A stretch of 8,774 bases of DNA from an uncultured Clostridia bacterium (GTDB lineage: Bacteria; Bacillota; Clostridia; Oscillospirales; CAG-272), in NCBI GenBank assembly GCA_947652805.1, contig CANTEM010000038.1:1-8774 (forward strand), in the 5' to 3' direction. This document shows, piece after piece, positions 5,721-8,774 of the stretch. Position numbers and translations under genes: made by a program. Under the pieces are notes generated by a model. The model was given only the letters and a program-made list of their open reading frames with translations. It had not been told where the DNA came from and searched no databases. Each line of letters begins with the position of its first letter. Position 1 is the stretch's first letter.

Positions 5721-7850
5721 ATGCTGTTTGAATGTGCAAACGGGCTTACGCGACCGGTGCGCCTTAGCGAGAATACCCGTCGGTTTGCCTATGATTCCCT
5801 GCATTACCGCTACGGTCTGGATACCCGCAAAACACAGGCGGTATCTCTGGATCATCTGACAAATTATGAAACAATGACACTCCTTGCCCGTTACAATGCC
5901 GCCATTGCCGAAATCGCTGCCGGAGCCCCCATCCGTATCTGTGAAGGCGAGCGGCTGAGCGGCGCGGCAACCCTGGGGCTTGCCATACATCATTGCGTGC
6001 CAGCAACGTATAAAGGTGAACCCTTTTGCGGAGGCATCAGTCATTTGACCGTTCACTTTGAAACAGTGCTGCACATCGGTCTGAACGGCATCCGCCGCAA
6101 TGCGGAAGCAGCATTGCAGAAGTACAAAAACACAGACCGGGAACCGTTCATCCGCAGCTGTCTGCACTGTCTCGACTGCTTTGCCCTGTGGCACAGTCGG
6201 TATCTGGATGCATTGAAGGATCGACCGGAATACAGCGGCAATTATAAGTGTCTGCAAACCGTGCCTATGGAGCCACCGGAAAGTTTTTATGAAGCAGTAC
6301 AAAGCCTTTGGATTACCTTTGCATTTTTGCGTCTTTGCGGCAACTGGCCCGGAATCGGCAGGATCGACTGGCTGCTGGGCGACTATCTGGAACGGGATCT
6401 GCATGCCGGTACGATTACCTTGGATGAAGCACGGGAGATTCTGGCACATTTCTTTATCAAAGGCTGTGAATGGGTCAGCGGCGGCGACTACGGTAGCGGA
6501 GACGCCCAGCACTATCAGAATATCCTGCTGGCAGGTATCGATAAAAACGGAAATGAAGTGACCAATACAGTCACGTATTTGGTGCTGGATATTTTAGAAG
6601 AGCTTGGGATCGGTGATTTTCCCACCACGGTACGCCTGAACCGCCATACCGATGCACGGCTACTGCGCCGCGTTGCAGAGGTTATGCGATATGGCGGCGG
6701 AATTTTGGCAGTATACAACGAAGATTTGATTATTGAAGCTTTAACCGATTATGGGTATCCCCTCCATGAAGCACGCCAATTTGCAAACGACGGCTGCTGG
6801 GAAGTACAAATCCCCGGAAAAACCTTTTTTACCTATATGCCCTTTGACTCGTTGGCTGTTTTACAGCAGAAAACCCTGCAACGGTATGAGAATGTGTTGG
6901 ATTATCCCAGCTTTGACACACTTTATCAGCAATTTATCCTTGATTTACAGAACTGCTTAGAGGAGATTTTCCTGCAAATGCAGGATACATTTGAAAGCGG
7001 TGTCTATTCTGACGGGCAATGGGTTTGGCGGCCGCAAATACCCTGCACCGTTGTGTCGCTGTTTGAAGAAGGCTGCATCGAAAAGAGCTTATCCTATTTG
7101 GAAGGCGGTCCCATATACAATATTACCTCTCCCCATATCGGTGGCCTTGCCGATACCGCCAACAGCCTGTTTGCCATCAAAAAGACTGTGTATGATGAAA
7201 AAAAGCTGACTCTGAACGAACTGCTGACCGTTTTAAAAAACAACTGGGAAGGCGCCGAGTCCCTGCGTCAGTATGTTTTAAACCGCTATTCCTACTTTGG
7301 AAACGACTCTGATGAAGTCGATGCATTGACCGCTCATATACTGGAGGATTTCACCGGAATGTGCAGGAAGCTGGATCACCGGTGCGGGTACCGGTTCCCC
7401 GCAGGCGTAAGCACATTCGGACGGCAGCTGGAATGGGCGCCCCACCGTTTGGCGTCCCCCCACGGTAAAAAGCAGGGCGACATATTGGCAGCAAACTGTT
7501 CCCCTACACCGGGAACAGACCAGGAAGGCGCCACCGCAATCATCCGTTCCTACTGTAAGCTGCCGCTGAAGCAAACAGTGACCGGCGCAGCGCTGGATCT
7601 GAAGCTGCTGCCCTCCTGCGTTCGCGGCGAGGATGGCATTAAAGCGCTGATTGCGCTGATGCGAGGATTTACCGCATTAGGCGGCTATTTCATGCAACCG
7701 GACATTGTGAACGCAGAGGTTTTAAAGGAAGCGCAGAAGCATCCGGAAAATTATAAAACGCTCTCTGTGCGTGTTTCTGGCTGGAATGCCCGGTTTATTA
7801 CATTAAATGAAGCATGGCAAAATATGATTATCGAGCAAAACGAACAGTAA
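5721..7850 (+). CDS. Glycyl radical enzyme (PFL/glycerol dehydratase superfamily), substrate unknown
   Basis: This is an oxygen-sensitive radical enzyme of 709 residues, shorter than pyruvate formate-lyase (about 760) or glycerol dehydratase (about 787). The C-terminal glycyl radical motif RVSGWNARF places the radical on Gly687, 22 residues from the end. The thiyl residue is Cys359 in NDGCWEVQIPGKT, with Glu361 placed as the general base used by family eliminases and lyases (Cys-x-Glu). Other superfamily segments are SHLTVHFETVLHIGLNGI, GRID (213-216) and SPTPGTDQEGATAI (from about 594). It is not a pyruvate formate-lyase, which has adjacent Cys-Cys. There is no N-terminal targeting extension, so it is probably cytosolic. 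The start at 5721 follows a strong GAGGTGAG; the open frame to 5550 overlaps the regulator gene. The activase follows 12 nt downstream. The reaction could be dehydration, other C-O/C-N/C-S cleavage, or decarboxylation; I cannot decide. Confidence 0.94.
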   Translation: MLFECANGLTRPVRLSENTRRFAYDSLHYRYGLDTRKTQAVSLDHLTNYETMTLLARYNAAIAEIAAGAPIRICEGERLSGAATLGLAIHHCVPATYKGEPFCGGISHLTVHFETVLHIGLNGIRRNAEAALQKYKNTDREPFIRSCLHCLDCFALWHSRYLDALKDRPEYSGNYKCLQTVPMEPPESFYEAVQSLWITFAFLRLCGNWPGIGRIDWLLGDYLERDLHAGTITLDEAREILAHFFIKGCEWVSGGDYGSGDAQHYQNILLAGIDKNGNEVTNTVTYLVLDILEELGIGDFPTTVRLNRHTDARLLRRVAEVMRYGGGILAVYNEDLIIEALTDYGYPLHEARQFANDGCWEVQIPGKTFFTYMPFDSLAVLQQKTLQRYENVLDYPSFDTLYQQFILDLQNCLEEIFLQMQDTFESGVYSDGQWVWRPQIPCTVVSLFEEGCIEKSLSYLEGGPIYNITSPHIGGLADTANSLFAIKKTVYDEKKLTLNELLTVLKNNWEGAESLRQYVLNRYSYFGNDSDEVDALTAHILEDFTGMCRKLDHRCGYRFPAGVSTFGRQLEWAPHRLASPHGKKQGDILAANCSPTPGTDQEGATAIIRSYCKLPLKQTVTGAALDLKLLPSCVRGEDGIKALIALMRGFTALGGYFMQPDIVNAEVLKEAQKHPENYKTLSVRVSGWNARFITLNEAWQNMIIEQNEQ

Positions 7851-7862
7851 GGAAGTGGGACC

Positions 7863-8744
7863 ATGTTCATAACCGAAATACAACGCTTTTGCATGCATGA
7901 CGGTCCCGGACTGCGCACCGTAGTTTTTCTGAAGGGCTGTCCGTTACACTGTGCCTGGTGCCATAATCCGGAAACACAAAGCCCGCTGCCGCAGCTGCTG
8001 TTTGACCGCAAAAAATGCATTGTTTGCCGTGCCTGCGAAGCCTGCCCCAATCAGGCGCATAATTTCAGAACGCAGCACAGCATGGACTTTACCCGCTGTA
8101 CAGGCTGCGGGAAATGTGCGCGTCTCTGTCCCACCAGCGCATTGGTTCTTTGCGGCAAAGCTTATTCCACTGAAGAAGTATTGGAAACCGTTGAAAAAGA
8201 CCGGGCATTTTACGGAACTGCCGGCGGCGTAACCCTTTCCGGAGGGGAACCCTTTGCCCAGCCGGGGGAGGCGGTCGCCCTGTTGGAAGCCTGCAAAGCC
8301 CATGGTTTACATACCGCAGCGGAAACCTGCGGATATTTTCCCCAGGGACTTTTGCCGGACATTATCCCAATTACAGATCTTTTTCTATGGGACATCAAAC
8401 TGACCGATCCTGCTGTCCATAAAAAATATACCGGCGTTTCCAATGAAAAAATCCTGCAAAATCTTCAGCTTGCGGATCAGTTGGGAGCGCGAACGCGGCT
8501 GCGCTGCATTTTGGTAAACGGTGTAAATGCAAATCCCGCTCACTATGATGCTGTTACTGAAATTGCCCTATCATTGCAGCACTGTGAGGGAGTAGAATGG
8601 ATTCCCTATCATGCTTACGGTGGTACAAAAGCTACTTTGCTTGGAAAACAGGATAGCGGTAAAACCGATTGGATTCCTTCCAATGAAACATTTGCGTTTG
8701 CCTGTCAGTATTTGCTCGAAAAAGGACTTCATATATTTAATTGA
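7863..8744 (+). CDS. Glycyl radical enzyme activating enzyme (radical SAM)
   Basis: This enzyme uses S-adenosylmethionine and a 4Fe-4S cluster to abstract a hydrogen from the glycine of its partner, here almost certainly Gly687 of the enzyme encoded just upstream. The radical SAM cluster motif is C26-x3-C30-x2-C33 (GCPLHCAWCHNPE). A ferredoxin-like insert carries two further cysteine sets: C52/C55/C58/C61 and C79/C82/C85/C89-Pro. The SAM-binding SGGEP is at 126-130, and the DIKLTDPAVHKKYTG segment is typical of activases. At 293 residues it matches the usual length of about 300 for activases with the two-cluster insert. The first extra set has C-x2-C-x2-C-x2-C spacing, one residue shorter than the usual final x3. 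The ATG is preceded by GGAAGTGGG, which begins at the upstream stop codon, so co-transcription is clear. No obvious terminator is seen in the remaining 30 bases. Confidence 0.95.
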   Translation: MFITEIQRFCMHDGPGLRTVVFLKGCPLHCAWCHNPETQSPLPQLLFDRKKCIVCRACEACPNQAHNFRTQHSMDFTRCTGCGKCARLCPTSALVLCGKAYSTEEVLETVEKDRAFYGTAGGVTLSGGEPFAQPGEAVALLEACKAHGLHTAAETCGYFPQGLLPDIIPITDLFLWDIKLTDPAVHKKYTGVSNEKILQNLQLADQLGARTRLRCILVNGVNANPAHYDAVTEIALSLQHCEGVEWIPYHAYGGTKATLLGKQDSGKTDWIPSNETFAFACQYLLEKGLHIFN

Positions 8745-8774
8745 TTTTCAATCACAAGCTCTGCATAAAGCCCG

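Noticed and set aside
5670..6512. Minus-strand open frame of 280 residues inside the glycyl radical enzyme gene
   Set aside because: Antisense shadow of a clear superfamily gene, with no ribosome binding site or known motif.
5721..8744. Part of a bacterial microcompartment locus
   Set aside because: No shell protein, aldehyde dehydrogenase or N-terminal encapsulation extension is visible in the window; neighbours beyond the right edge are unseen.

Overview
The window looks like a piece of chromosome from an anaerobic Gram-positive bacterium of the Clostridia, probably a gut-type Oscillospirales/Ruminococcaceae relative. The evidence is the short (447-residue) form of glucose-6-phosphate isomerase, a DacF-type sporulation/vegetative carboxypeptidase, a YerB-like DUF3048 lipoprotein, strong GGAGG/GGTGA ribosome binding sites, TATAAT-type promoters, and an oxygen-sensitive glycyl radical enzyme. 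This placement is inferred from gene types, not from a search.

Layout. Positions 39-3145 carry three leftward genes: a small P-loop protein whose C-terminus looks cut short, pgi, and a secreted D-alanyl-D-alanine carboxypeptidase. A 220-bp divergent spacer (3146-3365) holds a near-consensus rightward promoter and a perfect palindrome. It leads into a two-gene rightward unit: a 106-residue conserved protein of unknown function and a DUF3048 lipoprotein. A hairpin with a perfect 22-bp stem (4800-4846) separates this unit from the leftward araC-type regulator that converges on it. There is no gene-free stretch over 300 bp, and I see no mobile element, CRISPR array, rRNA or tRNA.

The most interesting part is the right half (4845-8744). 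An AraC-family regulator is transcribed divergently from a two-gene operon of a compact 709-residue glycyl radical enzyme and its radical-SAM activase. The enzyme has the glycyl radical motif (Gly687), the thiyl cysteine followed by a putative general base in an unusual Cys-Trp-Glu loop (Cys359, Glu361), and an eliminase-like Pro-Gly-Lys-Thr segment. It lacks the aspartate that I recall binding the diol in glycerol dehydratase. I could not assign a substrate. It has no N-terminal extension, and no shell genes lie in view, so a free cytosolic enzyme is more likely than a microcompartment one. The 93-bp divergent spacer contains back-to-back promoters and two TATTTATA direct repeats 22 bp apart, which would suit AraC-type binding. 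The regulator probably senses the enzyme's substrate and controls the operon and itself.
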